In this document: one piece after another, positions 23,508 through 40,635 of the stretch
Layout: each line of letters opens with the position of its first letter
How positions within the stretch are numbered: position 1 is the first letter of the stretch
NCBI GenBank assembly: GCA_949316235.1
Contig: OX438750.1
Span: 4,292,501-4,356,500 of the forward strand
From: Oegoconia quadripuncta
Lineage: Eukaryota; Arthropoda; Insecta; Lepidoptera; Autostichidae
Direction: 5' to 3'
DNA: 64,000 nt
Notes under the pieces: model-generated
Seen by the model: the letters and a program-made list of their open reading frames with translations, nothing else
Told to the model about the DNA's origin: nothing
The model's database searches: none
Made by a program: the position numbers and the translations under genes

Positions 23508-23863
23508 CAGCGGTTCCTAAATGTTGGTCCGCGTAACCCTGGGGTTACATTGAAGGATCATATGGGGATCCATGTTCAATCCGAAAATTTACGAAGGAAA
23601 ACTGTCATCATAACATAACCGTTACTTATACCGACACTTACAAACAGACTGGATGCAGGTCCAGATATTCGCGTTCAATTGTCAGACATTAAGCCTAATT
23701 TTAATGCTATTATAAATATATTTAGGTCACATTAGATACCTACACAGTAACGGTACAAATGATTTGTATTATCATTCCAACTACAATGTACAATCACTCT
23801 TGTTATTTTCAATTTGGCGATCCGCCAAAAAAGTATGGCCCAAAAAAAGATTGGGAACCGCTG
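23508..23863. mobile_element. hAT-type MITE, 356 bp
   Basis: Starts CAGCGGTTCCTAAATGTTGG and ends TTGGGAACCGCTG, an inverted pair. It is flanked by ATCTAGAT (23500-23507) and ATCTAGGT (23864-23871), an 8 bp target duplication with one mismatch as expected for hAT elements. Contains GTTGGTCCGCG but no open frame. Confidence 0.75.
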
Positions 23864-23934
23864 ATCTAGGTAATGTAACCAGCTAAAATCATGGCTAAGA
23901 ACATAATCTGAGTTTATTCTTACATATAAAAAAT

Positions 23935-24360
23935 ACCGCCTCCGTGGCTCAATGTAAACAACATTGGCTTTGCGATTGGGAGGTCACGGATTCGATCAAA
24001 ATCAAAAATATTTTATTCGATATTCAAAAATATCACTTATGGAAAGTCAACATGTTATTTTTTTTTAATTACATCGCTTCACAAGGTGTTATGGTTAGGG
24101 AGAAGAAGCGACAAGTAACTCCGCAACAACACATCTTTTCCCCCAGCGGGGTACATGTTTAAGTACTCGGTTTGGTTGGTGGTAGGGCATTTTAAATGTC
24201 CGCCTGGCTAGCTACCACCATCTTATCTAAATCTGCCGCCAAACAGCAATGTTAATAGCATTGTTGTGTTCCGGTTGTCAGAAATAAGATAGCCAGTCCC
24301 CCCAAATATGTGTTGGGGTTTCCGGGTCTGTACGCTTCCACCTTAGACCTCATCTTCACA
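23935..24360 (+). mobile_element. tRNA-derived SINE family B interrupted by about 145 bp
   Basis: The head runs to GGATTCGATC at 23997 and the SINE resumes with CCCCAGCGGGGTACATG near 24142. Between them is foreign A+T-rich DNA beginning AAAATCAAAAATATTTTATTC, resembling an antisense LINE 3' end. Confidence 0.75.
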
Positions 24361-24399
24361 TTTAGCAAAATATCTTTTTAAAACGGTAAACTATGATAC

Positions 24400-24612
24400 A
24401 ATCGAAAAACGCGCCAAGAAACGAAACACACAACAAAACGCCAAATCGCTTATCTGAACACAGTTACTTGAACCGAAAAAATGAAAATTGTAAACTTTTT
24501 GCTCGTGTTGACGCGAAAGAAGAAAAAGCCGGTAATATTATCGGATCTGACCTGTGAGTGTTCAAACAAATGGCTCCAACGCCTTCCGATTGTCGGATCC
24601 GACTATCAGAAG
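24400..24612. repeat. Repeat shared with 31330-31480 in reverse
   Basis: GTGTTGACGCGAAAGAAGAAAA, CCGGTAATATTATCGGATC and GGCTCCAACGCCTTCCGAT are found inverted in the AC45 third intron/fourth intron area. The small open frame here (24481-24726) therefore belongs at least partly to a repeat. Confidence 0.5.
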
Positions 24613-24791
24613 GAAAAATCTTACGTTTATTCCCAGCCTAAAATCCACGCCACCTTCTCGAAGGGGCGAGACATAGCGACCACTCTGCCCGCTGGCAAGG
24701 AACCCATCAGCTGTTCTGATGCGTGAGCTGCTTTTTTTTACGATTGACTGGATTCGCCTTTGACCACAATCTCACCAGATCTTAATAATTA

Positions 24792-25045
24792 ACGACCTGT
24801 TTGGTGTAGTGGTTAGCAACTCTGGCCACTATACCAAAAGGTTGCGGGTTCGAATCCCGCTAGGGGCATGTTTGTGTGATGAACATGTAACACGTGTACC
24901 CGAGTTATGGATGTTTTCATTTACAATAAGTATTTATATGGTATATCAGTCCTCTGGTATCCAAAACACAAGCCTATAGTTGTTTACTGTGGAACTAGAT
25001 GACGCGATGTGTATGTCTAAGGATATTTATATTTAATTATTTATC
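24792..25045 (+). mobile_element. tRNA-derived SINE, family A
   Basis: Complete head with A box TGGTGTAGTGG and B box GGTTCGAATCC; the body lacks the usual A-rich middle. Confidence 0.85.
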
Positions 25046-25054
25046 TATCAACCA

Positions 25055-25142
25055 AATCTGTCCAACCGTTTAGGCGGGAAGAGGTAACAAACATACTTAC
25101 ATACACGCACACAAACTTTCGCATTTAATATTATTTTGGCAT
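25055..25142 (-). mobile_element. Helitron-like fragment, antisense
   Basis: TCCAACCGTTTAGGCGGGAAGAGG and CACACAAACTTTCGCATTTAATATTA are the reverse of the left part of the elements at 2631 and 15214. Confidence 0.5.
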
Positions 25143-26548
25143 TTATAATTGACTTAGATTTCTCGAGTGCAAGAGCGATTTAGCATTTATAGCTTAGGCT
25201 TCTCGAGTGCAGGTCAAAGCAATTTTTTTAGTCTGTATTTAAAAAGATTTATCCTATGACGCGCGCGCCGCCGGATAGGATAAGCCCTTTTAGGACACTT
25301 TTTTGAAGTTGGTTAAAAATTAAGGCGTAAGCTAGCGGCGCGGGGTCTTGTTGCAAGACGTGCACATTTTGTTTCCCAAAGCGTCGTCTTATCTAATGTG
25401 TAATATAATGAAATATCCAATGACCTTGTTTAACATTGTTAAAGAAATATGATTCGTTTGAGCATGGAGCACAGAGTACTCGTTATGTTCGTTCGTGTAG
25501 GTCTTCAATGAAATTTGTATTGTATAAAATATTATCGTAATTTAGAGTAATTTGCAATTTTATGGAATTTGTAAATGTCTGCAATTTGTAGTAGCTAAAA
25601 TCAATAAATAAAGATTTTAGACACGTCGATTTATGATTTTTTTTTATTGAAAACAGCACCTACCCTCTACCTTACCAGCTACCTTCCCAATTTTCAACTT
25701 GGAACCAGATCCATGGCAGTAGAGAAAGAAGTCTTGCCTGGCCATATTAGAAATAGGCCAAGAAAGGCAGATTCGCCAAACTACTAAAAAAATTCTTGTT
25801 AGGTAACTCCTATGTATGCTTATTCAATGCATACGACGACGTCCAAATTGTAGCTAGGTAACATAGCTTTTTGTGAGACTCGAGCTCCCACAGACAAACT
25901 GTGCAAATGGTTTTGTGGGGCATTGTTTAATAAATGATGATTTAATAAGAAAAGCCTAATAAATGACTACTGCTCCGCTGAACACCCAAAGTGTGCCCCT
26001 GGTGGTAGAACGGGTAAATTTTGTATGATCTGTAGTGCTCCTTTGGTGGAGCATATCTTATGTCATTATCTTTATGGTTCCACTTTACAAAGGATGGAAC
26101 ACATGATGACCATTTTATTTGCACTCGACTCTGAAGAGTACTTCAAATAAGTTACAGTATCTCTACAATAAAATCTACTTAGAACTACTAATATGCATAG
26201 TCTTTGTTATCATCAGTTATACGAGTCAATGTCAATGATATTGTAGGAGCTGACACAAAATATTAATACAATAATTAAGGCACAACGTCAAGCCATCGGG
26301 CCTTTAGCCATCACTTGTCGTTTGTAATATCACAGAAAAAAAACATATTTTATTGTACTTAATTACAAAGTAGATCGCCCGTGATGGACGAACTGTCCAG
26401 AGCTGACCCTGGACAGTTCGTTTGACCGTTTTTTTTAATCTTCATCCGTCTAAAGAGGATATGAATCACTAAGTTTAATCTTTTCTTTGTTTTTTTTTGA
26501 CAATTTTCCATTTCTCTCGCGAATTGTCATAAGAATGTAAAGTTCCTA

Positions 26549-32939
<6,391 letters not shown>

Positions 32940-33124
32940 GGTAGTAGCGTTCACATACGGTATTGTCGAATCTCAACGAACACCGTGAACGCCCAGTAAG
33001 GATACCCTTATAAGTTCCTATAGTTTTAAAGGCCGTGATTTTTTGCACATGTATAGACTACATGTCAGTGATAGAATAAAAAAAAAATCTTAACAAATCG
33101 GTAGCTTGCTTTAGATATAATATA

Positions 33125-33130
33125 AATAAA
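33125..33130 (+). promoter_or_regulatory. Candidate polyadenylation signal of the AC45 gene
   Basis: AATAAA about 190 bases after the AC45 stop; another AATAAA lies at 33075-33080. Both sit in or next to a stretch that resembles a repeat near 20390-20450, so the real 3' end is uncertain. Confidence 0.3.
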
Positions 33131-33509
33131 GGAATTCTTTAAATGGTAACCTATCATACTTTCGAAACTTTCTTGCTCGAATTTCAATTGTTCGAAAACG
33201 GTAATAAGAAATTTCAATTGCCAGAGTGATTATTTTAATTTGTTTTTTTTGTCATAAACTTATTTTATATATGTTTCACATACTAGAAAAACGGTTAACC
33301 GATTGTCAGAACTACTTTTTGATGTTTGACAGATGTTTTACTTACCATAAGTTAAATTACTAGAATAATTTGTCGAAATTACTTTTTTCTAGACAACCCA
33401 TATGCTCGGAGCACCTCGACACTGTTGGTTAGGTTCAGAACCTATGTGTAGCGTTAGATCCTGCTGAGCGCTTTATTAGACCACTAATATATTGTCTACA
33501 ATATTTCTA

Positions 33510-33680
33510 CAGGGTGAATTTCAATTCGTGTAATTCGCATTAACTGGTGACGGTAACTCTTGATTACGAACAAATTTCCCTAAGGAACTATAATCGAATA
33601 CGATGAAAAAATTTTCGATTACCCACACAAAGTATACTACTCTGAAAGTACCTTTACTATAGACATAATTTAAATTTAAC
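33510..33680. mobile_element. TA-target palindromic MITE, partial
   Basis: CAGGGTGAATTTCAATTCGTG start, ATTAACTGGTGACGG and GATTACGAACAAATTTCC as in the copy at 53675; the right half is missing. It is followed by the LINE. Confidence 0.65.
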
Positions 33681-33689
33681 ATTGCATAC

Positions 33690-36600
33690 TCTGACATGTC
33701 GTCATGAAAATAAATTTCATTTTTTTGACACTAATAAATTTATTAGTTCCAAATATTTTTATGTGACAGGAGATAATTATTATCTTCCCAAATATTTTAG
33801 GAGACAATTAGCAAATATGCTATCCTATTTTATTTTAAATTCAGTCACTTTAGTGACTGACCCAACAGGCGCCTCTATTGGGCAGCCATTAATTATTAAT
33901 AAATCCTTGGAAATCATTCCAAATAATTTAAATTAAATCATAAGACAACAGAGACTACCTCTGGCATTATAAATAATATGTTTGAAAAAAAAAATTATAA
34001 AAGGGTTGCCACGCCCCAAAATAGACATAAAAAAAATGGTTTAAAAATTCAAAAATGTATTAATCTGGTACACCAAAATATTCAGGGTATGAGTGGCAAA
34101 GAACTAGAGGTGGAGCTGTTCATGAGCTGCACTAACATTGATGTATTATGTATAACGGAGCACTGGTATAAGCAATGTGAGCTCATGTTCGGCTTCAAGG
34201 AGTACCAGATTGCAAGCTCGTTCAGCAGGACGAAGGCAATACGAGGCGGTAGTCTCATTCTAATTCGTAATAATATTAAATTTAAAGAGCGCCTCGATAT
34301 TGTAAACCTTTCTGTTGAGCGAACTATTGAAATAGCCTGTGTGGAAATTGCGCGGCTTACTGTATTATGTGTATATAAACCCCCTTCTTCATCTTATGAA
34401 TTATTTGAGAAAATCTTGGATGAAATCCTGTGTAAAATTAGTAATTCAAATAAATACATTGTAATTTGCGGAGATTTTAATATAAACATATTAGAAGATA
34501 GCATTCAAACCAGAAGACTTAAATCTTTCTTCAGTTGCTATAATCTTGCTAATCTTTTTTCAGTGCCCACTAGAATAGCTTCTACATCAGCTACTTGCAT
34601 TGATAACATTTTCTCGAATTTACAACCCAGTGATAAATCTATTTTAAATAAATTAAGTTCAGATCACTGTGGTCAGTTAGCGGTTTTTAACATAGCAATT
34701 AATAAAACGCTGAAAAGAGATATATCGTACGTGCCAGTAACTGAGTCACTACTCGATCAATATAACAGTAAAGTGACTGCGAAATTAGATTATTTACCGT
34801 ACTGTGACGATCCTAATGTATTATATAAATCAGTTTTTGACATTTTAAAAACTGAAAGTAATAAAGTTTTCTTAGCAAAATCTGCTAAAATCAACAATTC
34901 CCTCGTTTTTAGTGATTGGGCGACGGTGGGAATTCATAAAAGTAGGCAAAAGTTATATGAGCTTTATGATGAAAGGACATATAATAAGAGCGAAAGTTTT
35001 ATTGAATATGTTAGGCAATACTCGAAAATATTCAAGCGAGCTTGTGCCACAGCAAAATCAAATTTTATAAATAATAAAATAAAGAATAGCGCGGACATAG
35101 TAAAGACAACTTGGAAAGTTATAAATAGCGAAACTGGCAAATTTAAAACTCTTAACACTGATACGCGATTAAAAATTAATGATCGAATTCTAACTTCACA
35201 ATTAGAAGTTGCAGAAGCTTTTGAAAAATTCTTTACTGATATCCCAATATTAACTACAAATTCTCTGAATTCATGTCCCACACTCGCTGAATCGCTACTT
35301 AAACAAAATGTGGAGATTTGTGACTCCCATTTTAAATTTTATCATGTAAGTCCTATAGACATCTTAAAAGCATTTCGTTCTTTAGACAAGAAAAAAACTG
35401 CCGACCTTCACGGTTTATCAGTAAAAATTATTAGTGCCGTAATTGATTGTATTTCACCACACTTAGCTTATATCTTTAATAAATGTACTGATGATGGCAT
35501 ATTTCCTGATCTGATGAAGCACAGTAAAGTCATACCTTTATTTAAAGCCGGTAGTACATCAGACCCCTCTAATTTTAGACCTATTTCAATACTACCGACT
35601 CTCAGCAAAATCTTTGAAAAAATTATATTAAATCAGATATCGAGTTATTTTTACAGTAACAATCTAATGTCATATAAACAATTCGGTTTTACAAGGGGCC
35701 GCTCGACAACCGATGCAGGTGTCGAGCTCTTACAATATATTTTTGAGGCTTGGGAAGATGCGCGGGATGCAATAGGAGTATTTTGCGACTTGTCCAAGGC
35801 CTTTGATTGCGTTCATCACGACACTTTAATCAGGAAATTACGTCATTATGGTGTAACCGGCCGAGCTCTCGACCTTCTGAATTCTTATTTGAGTAACCGA
35901 GTTCAGAGGGTTGATATCAGTGGTAATACATCGTCAGGGTCGACAGTCTGTATGGGCGTCCCACAAGGCTCCATTCTCGGACCATTTTTGTTTTTGGTTT
36001 ACATAAATGACTTGCCAAACCTTGTAAACGATAAACATGAAATAGTATTGTTTGCTGACGATACCTCTGTAATGTTTAAAGTAAATAGACTAAAATTAAA
36101 TTATGACGACGTGAACAATGCTATTTCTCAAATAGTAGAATGGTTTACGGCAAATAATTTGTTACTGAATGAGAAAAAAACTAAATGTGTAAAATTTGTA
36201 CTGCCTAATGTCAGGGAGGTGCCCACAAATATAATGATAAAAAATGTCACTCTAGACCTTGTTGAGTCCACTGTATTTTTGGGCATTACTTTGGACGCCA
36301 AATTACAATGGGGTCCTCATATCCATAAATTGGCGAAGAAGCTCAGCTCTGCAGCGTATGCAGTCAAAAAAATTAGACAAATATCGGACGTAAATACTGC
36401 TAGATTAGTATATTTTAGTTATTTCCATAGCCTGATGTCTTACGGTATCTTGCTGTGGGGAAATGCCGCGGATATCAATACAATTTTTGTTTTACAAAAA
36501 CGAGCCGTTCGCGCAATTTATCAATTGAGACCTGCAGTGTCACTTAGAGACAGATTTAAAGAGTATAATATTCTAACCTTTTCGTCACAGTACATTTTTG

Positions 36601-37132
36601 AAAATCTAATATATGTCAAAAAAAATATAGCATCATTTAGGAAAAATAGTGATAAACATGATGTCAATACAAGAAATAAAGATAAACTTGCAGGTCACAT
36701 AAGTCGCCTCCACAAAGTCAGTAATTCATTCAAAGGGTTATGTATACGCTTTTTCAATAAAGTTCCTGTTGATATACAAAATCTTCCTTTCAATAAATTT
36801 AAAGATACTATAAAACAGAAACTTATTAAGAAAGCATATTATAAAATATCAGATTATTTAGATGATAAACAATCATGGACATAATCAGCCCGTTCGCATA
36901 ACCAGGCTATTTCACAATTAATAATGAAATATTATAATATAAAATAATAATTTTGTAATATAAAAACCTTTTTTTAAAAAGAGCGACCTCTCGAGTTTCT
37001 TGCTTGTTCTTCTCAGGGGAAAATTGCCTTTTGAACAAGCAGTAGCTTTAAAAATGTAAAATCTGACTATTTTAAGTGTACCCTGTGTACCTACAAAATA
37101 AAGCATTTTTTGATTTTGATTTTGATTTTGAT
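33690..37132 (+). mobile_element. CR1/Jockey-group LINE, 5' truncated
   Basis: Contains the 968-residue ORF2, a 3' UTR, an AATAAA at about 37101 and a tail of four GATTTT units (about 37108-37132). A short tandem 3' tail is typical of CR1-like LINEs. Only a degenerate stretch precedes ORF2, so ORF1 is missing or decayed; the 5' limit is approximate. At least five shorter copies occur in this window (2181, 4750, 11872, 50060, 57064). Confidence 0.85.
33978..36884 (+). CDS. LINE ORF2: endonuclease and reverse transcriptase, intact
   Basis: 968 residues with no internal stop. The N-terminal third is an AP-like endonuclease (HQNIQGMSGKELE, CITEHWY, VICGDFNINI, SSDHCGQLA). The centre is a reverse transcriptase with FRPISILPTLSKIFEK, QFGFTRGRSTTDA, CDLSKAFDCVHHDTL, GVPQGSILGPFLFL and the catalytic FADD box at about residue 692. 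The C-terminal region contains LQKRAVRAIYQL. Such proteins nick DNA and copy the element's RNA at the nick. The start is the first ATG in frame; the true start could be different because the upstream part is truncated. The intact length suggests a fairly recent insertion. Confidence 0.9.
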   Translation: MFEKKNYKRVATPQNRHKKNGLKIQKCINLVHQNIQGMSGKELEVELFMSCTNIDVLCITEHWYKQCELMFGFKEYQIASSFSRTKAIRGGSLILIRNNIKFKERLDIVNLSVERTIEIACVEIARLTVLCVYKPPSSSYELFEKILDEILCKISNSNKYIVICGDFNINILEDSIQTRRLKSFFSCYNLANLFSVPTRIASTSATCIDNIFSNLQPSDKSILNKLSSDHCGQLAVFNIAINKTLKRDISYVPVTESLLDQYNSKVTAKLDYLPYCDDPNVLYKSVFDILKTESNKVFLAKSAKINNSLVFSDWATVGIHKSRQKLYELYDERTYNKSESFIEYVRQYSKIFKRACATAKSNFINNKIKNSADIVKTTWKVINSETGKFKTLNTDTRLKINDRILTSQLEVAEAFEKFFTDIPILTTNSLNSCPTLAESLLKQNVEICDSHFKFYHVSPIDILKAFRSLDKKKTADLHGLSVKIISAVIDCISPHLAYIFNKCTDDGIFPDLMKHSKVIPLFKAGSTSDPSNFRPISILPTLSKIFEKIILNQISSYFYSNNLMSYKQFGFTRGRSTTDAGVELLQYIFEAWEDARDAIGVFCDLSKAFDCVHHDTLIRKLRHYGVTGRALDLLNSYLSNRVQRVDISGNTSSGSTVCMGVPQGSILGPFLFLVYINDLPNLVNDKHEIVLFADDTSVMFKVNRLKLNYDDVNNAISQIVEWFTANNLLLNEKKTKCVKFVLPNVREVPTNIMIKNVTLDLVESTVFLGITLDAKLQWGPHIHKLAKKLSSAAYAVKKIRQISDVNTARLVYFSYFHSLMSYGILLWGNAADINTIFVLQKRAVRAIYQLRPAVSLRDRFKEYNILTFSSQYIFENLIYVKKNIASFRKNSDKHDVNTRNKDKLAGHISRLHKVSNSFKGLCIRFFNKVPVDIQNLPFNKFKDTIKQKLIKKAYYKISDYLDDKQSWT

Positions 37133-37136
37133 AGAA

Positions 37137-37441
37137 CTCCAAAAATTTTCGGCTGGTGACTCCACTCCTGATTACGAACAACTTTCCACTAGGAACCATT
37201 GCCGAATTCAACCGAAAATTGTTGAACTTCCATACTAAAGGTGGTTTCATAGAATGGTTTACTTTGTATGGGTACCTAATCGACAATTTTTTAACGAATT
37301 CGGCTATGGTTCTTTGGGGAAAGTTGTTCGTGATTAGGAGTGAAGTCAAAATTAACAACATTGTGTACCACATTTTTAGCAAATAAAGATTATTCTATTG
37401 TATTCCGGTAAACAGGAGTTACACGAATTAAATTTCATCCT
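37137..37441. mobile_element. TA-target palindromic MITE
   Basis: Contains GACTCCACTCCTGATTACGA, TTTCCACTAGGAACCAT and the inverse TATGGTTCTTTGGGGAAAG, ending near CGAATTAAATTTCATCCTGTA. It lies directly after the LINE tail. Confidence 0.65.
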
Positions 37442-37625
37442 GTATATGTGAGAATATTTTTTGAAGAACATAATTGAGGGAAAGATTGAAGGAAAGAGAG
37501 GAAGGGGAAGACCTAGGCGTAATTACTTTGACCAAGTGAAAGAAAAAGTGATTGTCGTGTCGTACCAAGAGGTTAAAACGAGGGCGGAAAGTAGAGAGAC
37601 GTGGTCATTAATTCACTCTTAAATT
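37442..37625 (+). mobile_element. LINE C-terminal remnant
   Basis: The frame gives GKIEGKRGRGRPRRNYFDQV, then VSYQEVKTRAESRETWSL and a stop. Matches in reverse 21150-21420. Confidence 0.6.
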
Positions 37626-37929
37626 TAAGAGATATGTGAGAACGTGTTATTATCCGTCAGGTGTAATTTTTCATTGTTATCTGTGATTTAACATGGCTGT
37701 TGTTTTTCCTTAACATAATAAATATTTAGTAATAATACCTGGGCCAGCGTATAAGTCTACCCATGTAACGCCGTTAGCCTTCTATGTATCATGCCACAAT
37801 GCAGTGACCTGGAACGTGTATTCTACTTATGACGTGAACTTATGTTCCAGGGCACTTCTTTTTTTTTTCTTTTGTTAATATCTTTCTTTATGTTCTCTAA
37901 TGTAAAATACTAAAAATTTGAAACCAATG

Positions 37930-38262
37930 TGAAAAATAGGTATTTCCAAATTTGTTTTTTATTTGGAAACTGGAATATCAAGATTGCACATGAAATCTTT
38001 TTTAATGTTTGGGATAAATCACATACTTAATAAAAAAAAACTTGAACACAGTTCTGTTCATGTGCTTCCCATATTATTTCTTAGATTCGCTGAAACTTTT
38101 ATAAAGCGGTTTCTTTTAAAAATGAACACTGCCAATACCTAACTTAATGTTATCCGATAATACACACAAACTTTAGCTAAATTTGGATTTGGATTTGGAG
38201 AAAAGAGTCCTAATGAAATTCTTCATACAAAACGCCAATTTCATAGGTAAGGACTACATAGT
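37930..38262. repeat. Copy of the unclassified repeat at 4976
   Basis: GTTCATGTGCTTCCCATA, TTTATAAAGCGGTTTCTTTT, TTATCCGATAATACACAC and CAATTTCATAGGTAAGGAC are shared; the left flank also resembles 12900-13020. Confidence 0.65.
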
Positions 38263-38289
38263 AATAAATAAAACATAGGTTATGTAATT

Positions 38290-38860
38290 AAAATTACCAC
38301 TACATTACTTACGTCGTGAATTACATTGCGTCGGAGAATATACTTAGAACTCCTGTAACTATTAAAAAAAAAACATCTATCAATAACTTCTCCACTCAAT
38401 AAAATATTTTTAGAAAATATAAAGTAGGTACCCAATATTTTTTTTTTTAGAAAATTGTTTAAGTAGATCTTAGCATCTTCTACAACGCAATGAAGGTCAC
38501 AGTGGTAACTTTAATTTAATATTGCAGGTTTTGTAACTAAATACCTATAAAGGTGCCAGCTGAAAATCAGCGCTGTGGCACAGAATTAATATACTCTGTA
38601 CTATATATGGTTCTTGCCACAGCATTATGCTGAGCTGGAACCTATGTTAGCTTGCATTATTATGTTGTAGTTTTAATTTCTCAAAAAATTTTCATATACA
38701 TGCCCATTGTAAGCTGAATAATTCTTTTAATTCTTCCTATACCTAAAGCAAGCTGCAGACTTGTTAGAAAAGATTTTTTTTTCTTTTACTGCCCTCTACA
38801 AAAAAGCTGAATTTAACATTACAACAAGTTACACCACAACTGGACTACCTATTGTTAGGT
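38290..38860. repeat. Inverted copy of the repeat at 20330
   Basis: TTGCGTCGGAGAATATACTTA, AGCATCTTCTACAACGCAATGA and CCTAAAGCAAGCTGCAG are the reverse of blocks at 20.3-21.1 kb. Confidence 0.5.
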
Positions 38861-39078
38861 TCTTAGATATTAATGATACATATCTATTATATAAGATAGG
38901 TATTGTACTGTCTACTCTATTAAATAAGTAAAATAACTACTTGTACTTTCAATTAATAAAATAAATTGCATTTAAATTATTTGTGTCATTTATTTCATCC
39001 CACGTCAATCTGTGTCACGTTAGTCATTTAATCTATTTCTTAAAACAAATATGGTTAAGGATGAGTAGGGCTGCCAAC

Positions 39079-39834
39079 CAGAGGTGTGACTTATCTAAGA
39101 TACAAGTATCTGAAATACAGATACAAGATGCAAGATACGTATTTTCATTTTGTATCTAAAATACTTTTTAAAAAATCATTTTGTATCTTGTATTTAAATA
39201 TATTTTGTTTGGTATCTTAGTATTTTATAAATACTTTTTCTGATAAAATACTTTTAGTAATATATTAGTAGAAATATATAAAATAAATGCGTAAAATTGA
39301 GCATGTCATTATTAGTCCAACATCACATTGGTAGATGGCGACTCTTTCTTTGCACTGCACTGGCCTGTATCTATACAAGATGTGGCAAATGCACAAGTCG
39401 TGCGAGCCAAACAATTAAAAAAAAAAAACTGAAATGTAATTTCATTTGAGAAGATGACCGCCTTTTTGTATATATTACATTACATTAAGTTATTTACGAA
39501 TAATTCGTAAATAACTTAATGTTAAGTTATTTACATACGTAAATAACATTAAGTTATTTACGAATAAATCGTGTTATGTTATGTAACGTGTGTGTTATGT
39601 TATCGTGTTATGCTCGTGTTATGTCAATTAAGAAGAATTCATTAAAATAAAATCTTATTTTCTTACAAAAGTATTTGTATCTTAAGAAGTATTTAGAAGA
39701 TACGTATTTGGTATTTAGTATTTCAGATACTATTCTCGAAAGTATTTTGTATCTGGTATCTGAAATACTTTATTTAAAAGTATCTTGCATTTTGTATTGC
39801 AGATACTTTGTACAGGGTATTTTGTACATCTCTG
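39079..39834. mobile_element. hAT-type non-autonomous element, 756 bp
   Basis: Ends CAGAGGTGTG and inverted TACATCTCTG. A perfect 8 bp duplication CTGCCAAC flanks it (39071-39078, 39835-39842), diagnostic of hAT elements. The inside is low-complexity, with many variations on GTATCT, AAGATAC and AAATACTTT and a palindrome AAGTTATTTACG; no open frame. Confidence 0.85.
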
Positions 39835-39847
39835 CTGCCAACTCTTA

Positions 39848-40482
39848 AGCCGCGTCCGCTGCGCCAGATTGTAACGTGACGGTATTGCGTCTCGTTGGTG
39901 ATTTTAGTTAGTAATCTTATTATATTACAAGAGAGAGAGAAAAAAAAATTAATTATTTTTAACAAAACATTGTTAGAAAACACAAAAAAGGGGCGTGGCC
40001 TAAGCGTTTTGTCAAGCCAATACCTTTGAACATGTTTACCGGAGTTTGTGGAAAACATCCCCGCTTTCGCCTGCGGGCGGGGGGAATCGTTCATTTTATG
40101 TTAGATTTTGACGCAGGAAGACGTTACGTTTCGCTCCGAATATTATCAATCACACGCGCTTTAATGTGACTATGGAGTGCATTGCAGATTGGAATTCGGA
40201 GACGACACTATTATTAATCGAGTTGATACGTGAAAGACCCGTGATTTGGGACGCTACTTCAAATGAAAATAAAAATAAAAGAAAAAAAACTGATTGAATA
40301 CAAAAACAAATTAACTTAAATCTATGCACAAAGGCGGACTTATCCCACAGCGGGATTTCTTCCAGTCAAGTCAAGTCTTTGTTTACTGAACATTTCTGTT
40401 TGTCGCAGCGGACGAGAAATGTTTTTAACAAACAATGTTTTTGAACAATGTTTGTTAAAAAACTGGCGCAGCGGACGCGGCT
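39848..40482. mobile_element. PIF/Harbinger-like element, 635 bp
   Basis: A perfect 20 bp terminal inverted repeat (AGCCGCGTCCGCTGCGCCAG and its inverse) is flanked by TTA on both sides (39845-39847, 40483-40485), the usual 3 bp target of Harbinger elements. It contains a MADF-like coding fragment (separate entry) but no transposase. A third partial terminus (CGCAGCGGACG) lies at about 40406. Confidence 0.75.
40172..40297 (+). pseudogene. MADF-domain-like fragment inside the Harbinger-like element
   Basis: ATG to TGA, 41 residues. It begins MECIADWNSET, then LLIELIRERPVIWDATSNE and a basic KNKRKKTD. This matches the first half of a MADF domain, in which a leucine/isoleucine helix is followed by RPxLWD and a K-rich segment before a conserved tryptophan. 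Here a stop replaces the residues expected after D. MADF/Myb-type DNA-binding proteins are known partners encoded by PIF/Harbinger elements. It may be a truncated transposon protein or the first exon of one. Confidence 0.55.
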
Positions 40483-40635
40483 TTACTGTCGTATATGCGT
40501 TTTGTTTTATGCGGGACATGGCCATTTCAAAATTTGCAAGTAAAATTAGAACCACACCCAAGGTGCTGTTTACATACTCGTTCAGTTCTGGTGACTATAC
40601 ATTTACATGATAGACATGAACTGACGCTTTTTTTT

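Larger units (their letters stand above)
18295..26548. other. Intergenic region between XPO7 and the AC45 gene
   Basis: Repeats listed separately account for roughly half of it. In the rest (about 18.3-18.7, 19.1-19.7, 22.7-23.5, 25.1-26.5 kb) I see A+T-rich sequence with no gene. A 14 bp inverted repeat (GACGAACTGTCCAG, near 26390-26430) stands about 120 bp upstream of the AC45 start. No clear promoter motif was identified. Confidence 0.5.

Noticed and set aside
24481..24726. 81-residue open frame starting MKIVNF
   Set aside because: Its first half is a repeat found again in reverse at 31330-31480, and no splice sites or family motif support a gene.
34964..35281. 105-residue minus-strand open frame
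   Set aside because: Shadow of the LINE ORF2 on the plus strand.
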